A stretch of 13,894 nucleotides of DNA from Mycolicibacterium porcinum (GTDB taxonomy: Bacteria; Actinomycetota; Actinomycetes; Mycobacteriales; Mycobacteriaceae): contig MSTD01000080.1 in the NCBI GenBank assembly GCA_001942045.1, forward strand, positions 1 to 13,894, read 5' to 3'. Shown here piece by piece: positions 6,627 through 12,446 of this stretch (positions are counted from its first letter, which is position 1; every line of letters begins with the position of its first letter). Made by a program: the position numbers and the translations under genes. The notes beneath the pieces are model-generated. The model saw nothing but the letters and a program-made list of their open reading frames with translations, did not search any database and was not told where the DNA came from.

Positions 6627-7343
6627 ATGACTGACCACGATGACTCCCCCGCCACCAATCGGCGCCCGCACATCCTGCGACTCGTCGCGTTCGCGGCGTT
6701 TCTGTTCGGCCTGTTCTATCTGGTGGCCGTGGCCCGCGTCATCGACGTCGACGACATCCGGGGCCTGGTCAGCTCGACCGGGCCGGCCGCGCCGCTGGCA
6801 TACATCGTGGTGTCCGCGTGCCTCGGAGCACTGTTCGTGCCCGGCCCGATCCTGGCCGCGGGCAGCGGCCTGTTGTTCGGCCCGGTGTTGGGCACCTTCG
6901 TCACCCTGGGCGCCACAGTGGGCACCGCGGTGGTGGCCAGCCTGATCGGCAGGCGCGCCGGCCGTGACAGCGCCCGGGCCCTGCTCGGGTCGCAGCGCGC
7001 AGATCGGCTGGATCACCAGATCGAGCGGGGCGGCCTGTGGGCGGTGGTCGGGCAGCGGTTCATCCCCGGACTGTCCGACGCGCTGGCCTCCTACGCATTC
7101 GGCGCGTTCGGTGTACCGCTGTGGCAGATGGCGGCCGGAGCGTTCATCGGCTCCGTGCCCCGCGCGTTCGTCTACACCGCACTCGGCGCGTCGATCGGTG
7201 ACCTGTCAGCCCCGTTGGCCTACACGGCGATCGGGGTCTGGTGCGTTACGGCAGTCATCGGGGCGTTCGCCGCCCACCGCGGCTACCGGTCCTGGCGGCG
7301 CCATCACTCCGGGGCCGATCAGGCCCCGGAGCAGACGTCGTAG
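6627..7343 (+). CDS. VTT-domain (DedA/TVP38-like) membrane protein
   Basis: A 238-residue integral membrane protein. A first membrane helix covers about residues 17-38. The VTT core (about 58-190) includes the re-entrant loop ALFVPGPILAAGSGLLFGPVLG (68-89), a glycine-rich helix (92-108), the signature RFIPGLSDALASYAFGAFGVP (144-164), and IGSVPRAFVYTALG (174-187). A last helix covers about 194-215. Relatives are lipid scramblases or affect membrane homeostasis and efflux; the specific role is unknown. The start is uncertain: ATG 6627 was chosen because the family-like sequence begins soon after. GTG 6618 is in frame and has GGGGAAGA just upstream, and ATG 6591 is also open. The gene follows the thioredoxin by 57 bp. 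The stop is 3 bp from the convergent tex stop. Confidence 0.88.
   Translation: MTDHDDSPATNRRPHILRLVAFAAFLFGLFYLVAVARVIDVDDIRGLVSSTGPAAPLAYIVVSACLGALFVPGPILAAGSGLLFGPVLGTFVTLGATVGTAVVASLIGRRAGRDSARALLGSQRADRLDHQIERGGLWAVVGQRFIPGLSDALASYAFGAFGVPLWQMAAGAFIGSVPRAFVYTALGASIGDLSAPLAYTAIGVWCVTAVIGAFAAHRGYRSWRRHHSGADQAPEQTS
7307..7331. terminator. Strong hairpin at the VTT/tex convergent ends
   Basis: A 10-bp perfect stem, CTCCGGGGCC with GGCCCCGGAG, and a 5-nt loop, GATCA. It lies inside the last codons of the VTT gene and 16 bp past the tex stop on the minus strand. No U-tract follows on either strand, so it is at best a tail-less hairpin terminator, serving mainly tex. Confidence 0.45.
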
Positions 7344-7346
7344 GCG

Positions 7347-9740
7347 TTACTTTCCGAAGCCCGCGTTGCGCAGCGCCTCGGCCATCGAACCCATCGGCTG
7401 GTTGGCCTCCCGGCGACCGGAGTTGTTGCCGCGGTTCTGGTTTCGCCGGTCCCCGCCGCGGCCCTGGTTGCCACCGCCACGGCCTTGATTGCGGTTCTGG
7501 CCGCCCTGGCCGCCCCGCTCGGGCCGCTTGCCCTGCTCACGTTGCGGAGTGTCGTTGAGCCGCAAGCTCAGTCCGATCCGCTGCCGCTCTACGTCGACGT
7601 CGACGACCTTGACCTTGACGACCTGCCCGGACTTCACCACCTCGTGCGGATCGGAGACGAACCGGTCAGCCATGGCCGAGACGTGCACGAGGCCGTCCTG
7701 GTGCACACCCACGTCGACGAAGGCGCCGAACGCGGCCACGTTGGTCACCACACCTTCGAGGACCATGCCGGGCTTGAGGTCGGCCACCTTCTCCACACCG
7801 GCGGCGAAGGTGGCGGTCGAGAATGCCGGACGCGGGTCGCGCCCCGGCTTTTCCAGCTCGGCCAGGATGTCGGTCACCGTCGGGACACCGAACCGCTCAT
7901 CGGCGAAGTCGGCGGGCTTCAGCCCCCGCAGGGTGCGCTCGTCGCCGATCAGCTCGGCCAGCGTCACACCGGAGCGGTCCAGGATGCGCCGCACCACCGG
8001 GTAGGCCTCCGGATGCACGCCGGACGCGTCCAGCGGGTCCTCCCCGTCCCGGATCCGCAGGAAGCCCGCGCACTGTTCGAATGCCTTGGGACCCAGTCGC
8101 GGAACGTCCAGCAGCGCCTTGCGGCTGCGGAACGCGCCGGCGCTCTCGCGGTACGCCACGATGGCCTCGGCCAGAGACTCCGTCACCCCCGACACCCGAG
8201 CCAACAGCGGCACCGAAGCGGTGTTCAGGTCCACTCCCACCGCGTTCACCGCGTCTTCGACCACCGCGTCGAGGCTGCGCGCCAGCGACCCCGGCGTCAC
8301 ATCGTGCTGGTACTGCCCCACCCCGATCGACTTCGGATCGATCTTGACCAGCTCGGCCAGCGGATCCTGCAGCCGGCGGGCGATCGACACCGCGCCGCGC
8401 AGCGTCACATCGAGGTTCGGCATCTCCCGGGCCGCGTATTCGGAGGCCGAGTACACCGACGCCCCCGCCTCGCTGACCATCGCCTTGGCGGGCGCCTTGG
8501 CCCCGGCCGCTCGGATGTCGGCGATCAGCTCACCGGCCAGCGCGTCGGTTTCGCGGGAGGCGGTGCCATTGCCGACGGCGATCAGCTCGACGTTGTGCCG
8601 GGCGATCAGGGCCGCCAACGTGGCCTTGGCCTGATCCCACTGCTTCTGCGGCTGATGCGGGAAGATCGCGCACGTGTCGACGACCTTGCCGGTGGCGTCG
8701 ACGACGGCGACCTTGACGCCGGTACGGAAACCCGGGTCCAGACCGAGGGTGGCGCGGGTGCCGGCCGGCGCGGCCAGCAGCAGGTCCTTGAGATTGCGGG
8801 CGAACACCGCGACGGCCTCTTCCTCGGCCCGCTGCCGCAGCCGGACACGCGCGTCGACCGCGGCCGAGATCATCAGCTTGGCGCGCCAGGCCAGCCGCAC
8901 GGTGGTGGCCAACCACGGGGTGGCGGGCGCCTTGGCGGTCATGTCGATACCGAGGGACTGGGCGATCATCGCCTGGTACTGCTCGTCCTCACCGCCGTCG
9001 AAGTTCAGTGATAGCGCCTGCTCCTTCTCGCCGCGCAGCACCGCGAGCACCCGGTGCGACGGCATGTTCTCCAGCGGCTCGGAAAACTCGAAGTAGTCCC
9101 GGAACTTCTGGGCAGCAGGGCTTTTCGCCGCCTCCTCCGACCAGGGGCCGGTGCGCAGGGAGCCGTCGGACCAGAACTTCTCCCGGGTGGCGCCGACCAG
9201 CTCGGCGTCCTCGGAGGCCCGCTCGATGATGATGTGCCGAGCACCTTCGAGCGCCGCGGCCGCGTCGGCGACGTCGTCGTTGAGGAACTCACCGGCCACC
9301 TCGTCGGGCACCAGCGTCGGATCGGCCAGCAGCCGCTCGGCCAGCGGCTCCAGGCCTGCTTCCTTGGCGATCTGGGCCTTGGTGCGCCGCTTCGGCTTGT
9401 ACGGCAGGTAGATGTCCTCGACCCGGGCCTTGGTCTCGGCGGCCATCAAGGCCGCACGCAGTTCATCGGTGAGCTTGCCCTGCTCCTCGATCGAGGCCAG
9501 CACGGCCTCGCGCCGCTGGTCGAGCTCGCGCAGGTAGCCCAGACGTTCTTCCAGGGTGCGCAGCTGACCGTCGTCGAGACCGCCGGTGACCTCCTTGCGG
9601 TACCTCGCAATGAACGGGACCGTCGAGCCCTCGTCCAGCAGTGCCACCGTGGCGGCGACCTGCCGTTCGGCCACGGCGAGTTCCTCGGCCAGACGGGCGG
9701 TTACGGATTTGATGGTTCCGACGGTCACGCTCTGAGTCAC
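7347..9740 (-). CDS. tex: Tex-family transcription accessory / RNA-binding protein
   Basis: A 797-residue Tex protein, the bacterial Spt6-like nucleic-acid-binding factor associated with transcribing RNA polymerase. Domains in order: the Tex N-terminal helical region (about 10-200, including VPFIARYRKEVTGGLDD at 41-57 and YLPYKPKRRTKA at 111-122); the YqgF/RuvC-like domain (about 331-457, TLGLDPGFRTGVKVAVVD); helix-hairpin-helix repeats (about 500-562, VGVDLNTASVPLLARVSG and VPRLGPKAFEQ); and an S1 RNA-binding domain (655-730). A 64-residue tail rich in Arg, Gly, Asn and Gln (734-797) ends in a short MAEALRNAGFGK helix. The start is GTG 9740, chosen because it matches the usual N terminus; no good ribosome site is visible there. 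The gene is monocistronic in appearance. The length and order are intact. Confidence 0.96.
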   Translation of the reverse strand: MTQSVTVGTIKSVTARLAEELAVAERQVAATVALLDEGSTVPFIARYRKEVTGGLDDGQLRTLEERLGYLRELDQRREAVLASIEEQGKLTDELRAALMAAETKARVEDIYLPYKPKRRTKAQIAKEAGLEPLAERLLADPTLVPDEVAGEFLNDDVADAAAALEGARHIIIERASEDAELVGATREKFWSDGSLRTGPWSEEAAKSPAAQKFRDYFEFSEPLENMPSHRVLAVLRGEKEQALSLNFDGGEDEQYQAMIAQSLGIDMTAKAPATPWLATTVRLAWRAKLMISAAVDARVRLRQRAEEEAVAVFARNLKDLLLAAPAGTRATLGLDPGFRTGVKVAVVDATGKVVDTCAIFPHQPQKQWDQAKATLAALIARHNVELIAVGNGTASRETDALAGELIADIRAAGAKAPAKAMVSEAGASVYSASEYAAREMPNLDVTLRGAVSIARRLQDPLAELVKIDPKSIGVGQYQHDVTPGSLARSLDAVVEDAVNAVGVDLNTASVPLLARVSGVTESLAEAIVAYRESAGAFRSRKALLDVPRLGPKAFEQCAGFLRIRDGEDPLDASGVHPEAYPVVRRILDRSGVTLAELIGDERTLRGLKPADFADERFGVPTVTDILAELEKPGRDPRPAFSTATFAAGVEKVADLKPGMVLEGVVTNVAAFGAFVDVGVHQDGLVHVSAMADRFVSDPHEVVKSGQVVKVKVVDVDVERQRIGLSLRLNDTPQREQGKRPERGGQGGQNRNQGRGGGNQGRGGDRRNQNRGNNSGRREANQPMGSMAEALRNAGFGK

Positions 9741-9833
9741 GTCGGAGGACCCTACCGAATCAGGGCGACAACCCCCGGTGCGGACGCGGCGTGTGTCCGA
9801 CGCCCGCGCGTGGACAAGATCACAGCCGGCGGT

Positions 9834-10010
9834 TCATTCGAAATCGAAGATCGAATGCGAATCGTAGAAATGCAGGACGTAGCGGCAGCGCGTGCAGACC
9901 ATCAACGTCATCCGGTGCGTGGTGAAACCCCAACGCGAATCCTGGCGCGACTCCTCGCGCTGAAACTCTTGGTTTCGACACAGCGGGCAGGTGAGAGTGG
10001 GTGCCGTCAT
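9834..10010 (-). CDS. Small four-cysteine zinc-ribbon protein
   Basis: A 58-residue protein, MTAPTLTCPLC to HSIFDFE. Two CxxC knuckles, C8/C11 (CPLC) and C39/C42 (CTRC), are separated by 27 residues containing conserved-looking basic and aromatic positions (SRWGFTTHR). They are followed by YVLHFYDSHSIFDF. This is the layout of a small zinc ribbon that would bind one zinc ion and possibly nucleic acid or a protein partner; the function is not known. I recall similar short proteins in actinobacteria, but no search was run. The ATG at 10010 has only a weak upstream GGAT. The coding frame is clean, with a TGA stop at 9834-9836. It lies 93 bp from the tex start on the same strand and next to tRNA-Val(CAC). 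Confidence 0.8.
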   Translation of the reverse strand: MTAPTLTCPLCRNQEFQREESRQDSRWGFTTHRMTLMVCTRCRYVLHFYDSHSIFDFE

Positions 10011-10078
10011 GATCCGAGTCTAGGAACGGCTCAAGGCGCCCAAAGACACCAATTTCGCGGCTGACGCGCGCGATCTGG

Positions 10079-10153
10079 TGGTGGTCCCGGCTGGGTTCGA
10101 ACCAGCGACCTTCCGCGTGTGAGGCGGACGCTCTCCCACTGAGCTACGAGACC
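10079..10153 (-). tRNA. tRNA-Val(CAC)
   Basis: Cloverleaf with a 7-bp acceptor stem (GGTCTCG with CGGGACC, one G-U pair), a D arm with GTAGCTCAG, and an anticodon stem TCCGC/GCGGA enclosing loop CTCACAC (anticodon CAC). The T arm contains GGTTCGAACC. The discriminator is A, and CCA is encoded at 10079-10081. It reads GUG codons. Confidence 0.95.
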
Positions 10154-10271
10154 GTGGGAACGACGTCGAACACTAGCACGCATCTGCGGCCAGGCCCGAA
10201 TCGGTATCCCGCGGACCGACTTGTTTGATTTGCCAAATATGCACGCCGACGTGGGCGTATGGTCACCCGTC

Positions 10272-10775
10272 ATGGTTCACCTGCGGGTCCGCTGGCCAGC
10301 TGTCGGCGGCGCAGTTTTTGCTGCTAGTGCACTGTTTTCGGGGTGCCACAGCACCCCGACCGCCATGACAGATCGAGCTCCTGCCGTAACACCGAACTTC
10401 CACAGCGTCGCCGACGTGGTGAACCGGCAGGTCAAGGAGCCGACGGCGTTCACCTCACCGTCCGGGAACGTGGGGTGCCACCTCGACGCCTCGATGGCGC
10501 GCTGCGATATCCGCGACCGTAACTGGGCACCACCACTGCGCCCGGCCAGTTGCAGGTTCGCCTACGGCCAGGGCGTGACGCTGAGCCCGGGCCGGACCGC
10601 CGAGTTCGTCTGCGCGGGTGACACCACCCTGGGCTCGGGCGCCGAACTGGGATACGGGGATTCGATCACGGCCGGCACTCTGCGATGCCAAAGCGCAGAC
10701 ACCGGCATCACCTGCCGCGATACGAAAACCCGCCACGGGTTCGCCATCTCACGGCAGGCCTATCACCTGTTCTGA
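10272..10775 (+). CDS. Lipoprotein with a DUF6636-like six-cysteine domain
   Basis: A 167-residue predicted exported lipoprotein. The signal peptide has basic residues (HLRVR) followed by a hydrophobic core (WPAVGGAVFAASALF) and a lipobox LFSGC with C25 as the lipidated residue; Phe at -3 is less usual. The mature domain (about 58-167) has the pattern FTSPSGNVGC, RCDI, SCRFAYGQG, FVCAGDT, LGYGDSITAGTLRCQS, TGITCRDT and HGFAISRQAYHLF. Its six further cysteines (69, 78, 94, 114, 139, 148) could form three disulfides. I recognise this as the DUF6636-type fold common in mycobacterial exported proteins; its role is unknown. The ATG at 10272 was chosen because it gives a proper signal peptide. TATGGT at 10258-10263 ends 8 nt before it, and no Shine-Dalgarno is present, suggesting a leaderless transcript. 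Confidence 0.87.
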   Translation: MVHLRVRWPAVGGAVFAASALFSGCHSTPTAMTDRAPAVTPNFHSVADVVNRQVKEPTAFTSPSGNVGCHLDASMARCDIRDRNWAPPLRPASCRFAYGQGVTLSPGRTAEFVCAGDTTLGSGAELGYGDSITAGTLRCQSADTGITCRDTKTRHGFAISRQAYHLF

Positions 10776-10817
10776 AACACGTTTTTTGGCCGCGCGTTGC
10801 CCTCTCGTAATGGCGAT

Positions 10818-10847
10818 TTGTGTCTGCGCGCATCGGTGGACTAATGT
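10818..10847 (+). promoter_or_regulatory. Candidate promoter of the Gly-Cys-Val tRNA operon
   Basis: TTGTGT at 10818-10823 and TAATGT at 10842-10847 are separated by 18 bp. They end about 37 bp before the first tRNA. This is the best sigma-A-like pair in the 109-bp gap after the lipoprotein gene. Confidence 0.5.
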
Positions 10848-10884
10848 TCTGCATCGCGACGGGCGACGATCTCGCTCGTGGCGC

Positions 10885-10957
10885 GCGGATGTAGCGCAGT
10901 TGGTAGCGCATCACCTTGCCAAGGTGAGGGTCGCGGGTTCGAATCCCGTCATCCGCT
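10885..10957 (+). tRNA. tRNA-Gly(GCC)
   Basis: 73 nt. Acceptor stem GCGGATG with CATCCGC. The anticodon stem TCACC/GGTGA encloses loop TTGCCAA (anticodon GCC). The T arm is GCGGGTTCGAATCCCGT. The discriminator is T. CCA is not encoded. First gene of a three-tRNA cluster. Confidence 0.96.
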
Positions 10958-10987
10958 CGAAGGTGCGATTGTGGCATCAACCCCAGC

Positions 10988-11061
10988 GGTGGAGTGGCCG
11001 AGTGGTGAGGCAACGGCCTGCAAAGCCGTGCACACGGGTTCGATTCCCGTCTCCACCTCCA
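10988..11061 (+). tRNA. tRNA-Cys(GCA)
   Basis: Acceptor stem GGTGGAG with CTCCACC. The anticodon stem ACGGC/GCCGT encloses loop CTGCAAA (anticodon GCA). The T arm contains CGGGTTCGATTCCCG. The discriminator is T, followed by an encoded CCA (11059-11061). It begins 31 bp after tRNA-Gly. Confidence 0.96.
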
Positions 11062-11078
11062 AGTAAGAGTTTCAACCC

Positions 11079-11153
11079 GCGCGATTAGCTCAGCGGGAGA
11101 GCGCTTCCCTGACACGGAAGAGGTCACTGGTTCAATCCCAGTATCGCGCACCA
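11079..11153 (+). tRNA. tRNA-Val(GAC), site of an island insertion
   Basis: Acceptor stem GCGCGAT with ATCGCGC. The anticodon stem CTTCC/GGAAG encloses loop CTGACAC (anticodon GAC). The T arm is ACTGGTTCAATCCCAGT. Discriminator A, then CCA (11151-11153). From the T loop to just past the discriminator, its last 21 bp are duplicated at 13095-13115. The tRNA is therefore intact but its 3' part was probably supplied by the integrated element. Confidence 0.96.
11131..11151. repeat. attL: left 21-bp direct repeat
   Basis: Starts TTCAATCCCAG and ends TATCGCGCAC. It covers the T loop, the 3' half of the T stem, the 3' acceptor strand, the discriminator and the next base of tRNA-Val(GAC). Identical to 13095-13115. 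Confidence 0.85.
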
Positions 11154-11155
11154 TT

Positions 11156-11183
11156 ATAGCCCCTCATCAGGGGCTATTTTTTT
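11156..11183 (+). terminator. Intrinsic terminator after tRNA-Val(GAC)
   Basis: A perfect 9-bp stem, ATAGCCCCT with AGGGGCTAT, and a 4-nt loop, CATC, followed directly by six further T residues. It lies inside the island, so it was probably brought in with it. Confidence 0.88.
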
Positions 11184-11199
11184 CGCCCAGTATCAGCGG

Positions 11200-11219
11200 A
11201 CGTGAACTAAACGTGAACT
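11200..11219. repeat. Tandem ACGTGAACT repeats, candidate integrase arm-type sites
   Basis: Two exact copies of ACGTGAACT at 11200-11208 and 11211-11219, an 11-bp period (about one helical turn). They lie 49 bp inside the left att repeat. This position and spacing resemble arm-type sites bound by the N-terminal domain of phage-type tyrosine integrases. The identification is inference. Confidence 0.5.
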
Positions 11220-11241
11220 GACCTAGCAAAACGCAATCCTT

Positions 11242-11258
11242 GTGCGCGTGGCGCGCAC
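11242..11258. promoter_or_regulatory. Dyad upstream of the island operon
   Basis: Perfect inverted repeat GTGCGCG-TGG-CGCGCAC, ending 21 bp before the -10-like TATGGT (11280-11285). It overlaps where a -35 or a regulator would bind. It may be an operator for the island operon; a chance GC-rich dyad cannot be excluded. Confidence 0.35.
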
Positions 11259-11279
11259 GGTGACGGCTCCCCATTTCCG

Positions 11280-11285
11280 TATGGT
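11280..11285 (+). promoter_or_regulatory. -10 box of the leaderless island operon
   Basis: TATGGT ends 6 nt before the ATG at 11292. There is no Shine-Dalgarno sequence, so the first island gene is probably read from a leaderless mRNA. Confidence 0.5.
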
Positions 11286-11291
11286 TCCGCT

Positions 11292-12032
11292 ATGTCGTGG
11301 TGGTCGGCGATCCTCACCCCAGGCCTAGTCGCCGCTGGGGTCACTCTACTTACCAATTGGTGGCTACAACGCCCACGCGCTGACCTGCACATGACGGTGG
11401 GAGCGCCATCGGTAGACGACGCGGACCGACTGCTCAGGGCCAACCAAGGCGACACCAATATCGCCAACCACCCGCATTGGCAGCCTCTGTGTTATGTGCG
11501 CCTCACCAATCACGGCGACGGAACTGCCCACAACATCAAGTTAATTGGCGAGCGATGCAGACCCCGTGTGTGGATTGGCGACTCTGGCGTGGTGCCAATC
11601 CAGGGCAAGCCCGCAGAAATCGCCTATCCCCTGTGGAGCGATACGGTCGCAGCCTTGGAACCGGGCGGCACCGTGAATATCTACGTAATGGGGAGCCCCG
11701 ACCAATCCCAAGCCAAACCTGTGATTACAGCGTCGTGGCCCCGTTACCCGGTCGCCACGTGGGGAGCAGGACACTCTCATATGACCTCGCCGCCGCCAGG
11801 CGGATTGAAGAAGGTTGGCCGGGAGAGAAGGAACTGTGAGTGTCGTCCAGATGGTCGCGACCGGCTTGGGAATCGCAACGGGCGTGACCGGGCTCCTCGG
11901 CTTCGTTCTGGGCTTCGTTACAGCCCGCAGCAGCAACCAGCGCCAACTCAGAGACCGACTGCGCAAACAATTGCGGGAGATGAATCTTGCCTGCCTGGTC
12001 CACTTCCAGCGGGAAGGTTGGGAGGTGGTTGA
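11292..12032 (+). CDS. Island gene 1: membrane-anchored protein, probably frameshifted
   Basis: I do not recognise this protein. The literal frame gives 246 residues, but only the first 158 look genuine. They comprise a short N terminus, one membrane helix (about 6-25, AILTPGLVAAGVTLLTNWWL), a linker, and a beta-rich domain (about 63-150) with WQPLCYVRLTNHGDGTAHNI and AALEPGGTVNIYV. After G158 the frame turns into Arg/Gly/Pro/Gln-rich sequence overlapping island gene 2 by about 200 bp. Restoring one G in the GGGG run at 11761-11764 would give SRTLSYDLAAARRIEEGW to a stop at 11837-11839, making a 182-residue protein whose TGA overlaps the GTG start of gene 2. So the working or ancestral gene was probably 11292-11839. 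Leaderless promoter at 11280-11285. A TTA leucine codon suggests foreign origin. Confidence 0.7.
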   Translation: MSWWSAILTPGLVAAGVTLLTNWWLQRPRADLHMTVGAPSVDDADRLLRANQGDTNIANHPHWQPLCYVRLTNHGDGTAHNIKLIGERCRPRVWIGDSGVVPIQGKPAEIAYPLWSDTVAALEPGGTVNIYVMGSPDQSQAKPVITASWPRYPVATWGAGHSHMTSPPPGGLKKVGRERRNCECRPDGRDRLGNRNGRDRAPRLRSGLRYSPQQQPAPTQRPTAQTIAGDESCLPGPLPAGRLGGG

Positions 12033-12366
12033 CCGGTCGCCGCAGTTCAGCTTCCAAGCGCTTGACCAGATTCACGAGGACGGGCTTATCTCGCCGAGTC
12101 GCACACACCTGGAGCGCCTGAAATGGATACTCCGCGACGTACGTGACAGGTCGACCTTGCAGCTATCGAAGCAGGCACTTGGCCCAGAACAACACGCGAT
12201 ACTGACAGCCGAAAACCAGCGCCGACTAGGCATCGGATGGGAGAGCCTCGACGCGGACTCGCAGAAGTACCTTCGCGCACTAGGCAAGATGGACAACCAC
12301 GGCCTCGGGGGCTATTGGACTTATCTGCACTATCGCTTCATTCAGGCACGCGAGTACGTCAACTGA
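11836..12366 (+). CDS. Island gene 2: single-pass membrane protein with a helical cytoplasmic domain
   Basis: I do not recognise this 176-residue protein. It has an N-terminal glycine-rich membrane helix (about 4-29, VQMVATGLGIATGVTGLLGFVLGFVT). This is followed by a strongly basic helix (RSSNQRQLRDRLRKQLRE, 31-48), which by the positive-inside rule places the rest in the cytoplasm. The remainder (50-176) is predicted helical, with aromatic-rich ends (HFQREGWEVV and GGYWTYLHYRFIQAREYV). GTG 11836 was chosen because AGAAGGA lies just upstream and because it overlaps the TGA (11837-11839) of the restored gene 1 frame, a sign of translational coupling. ATG 11851 and TTG 11815 are alternatives in frame. 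It is co-transcribed with gene 1 and convergent with gene 3. Confidence 0.78.
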   Translation: MSVVQMVATGLGIATGVTGLLGFVLGFVTARSSNQRQLRDRLRKQLREMNLACLVHFQREGWEVVDRSPQFSFQALDQIHEDGLISPSRTHLERLKWILRDVRDRSTLQLSKQALGPEQHAILTAENQRRLGIGWESLDADSQKYLRALGKMDNHGLGGYWTYLHYRFIQAREYVN

Positions 12367-12446
12367 TGGCGGATTCAACCGGAACCGTCCGGAGGTACCC
12401 GGCGCAGGTCATTACCGCCGAATAAACGTCAACCCGCCGACGCTTG

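Noticed and set aside
7485..9011. 508-codon plus-strand open frame opposite tex
   Set aside because: The sequence is His/Arg/Gly-rich shadow translation of the complete Tex gene.
10031..10273. 80-codon minus-strand frame containing GLVAQWESVRLTRGRSLVRT
   Set aside because: This is the familiar false protein made by translating a tRNA gene, here tRNA-Val(CAC).
10708..11154. 148-codon minus-strand frame over the tRNA cluster
   Set aside because: It is the antisense translation of the three tRNA genes (patterns such as DGIRTRDPHLGK and RRESNPCARL), not a protein.
11477..11839. Separate 120-codon gene inside island gene 1
   Set aside because: Only its last 24 or so residues look like protein, so it is better read as the displaced C-terminal frame of gene 1.
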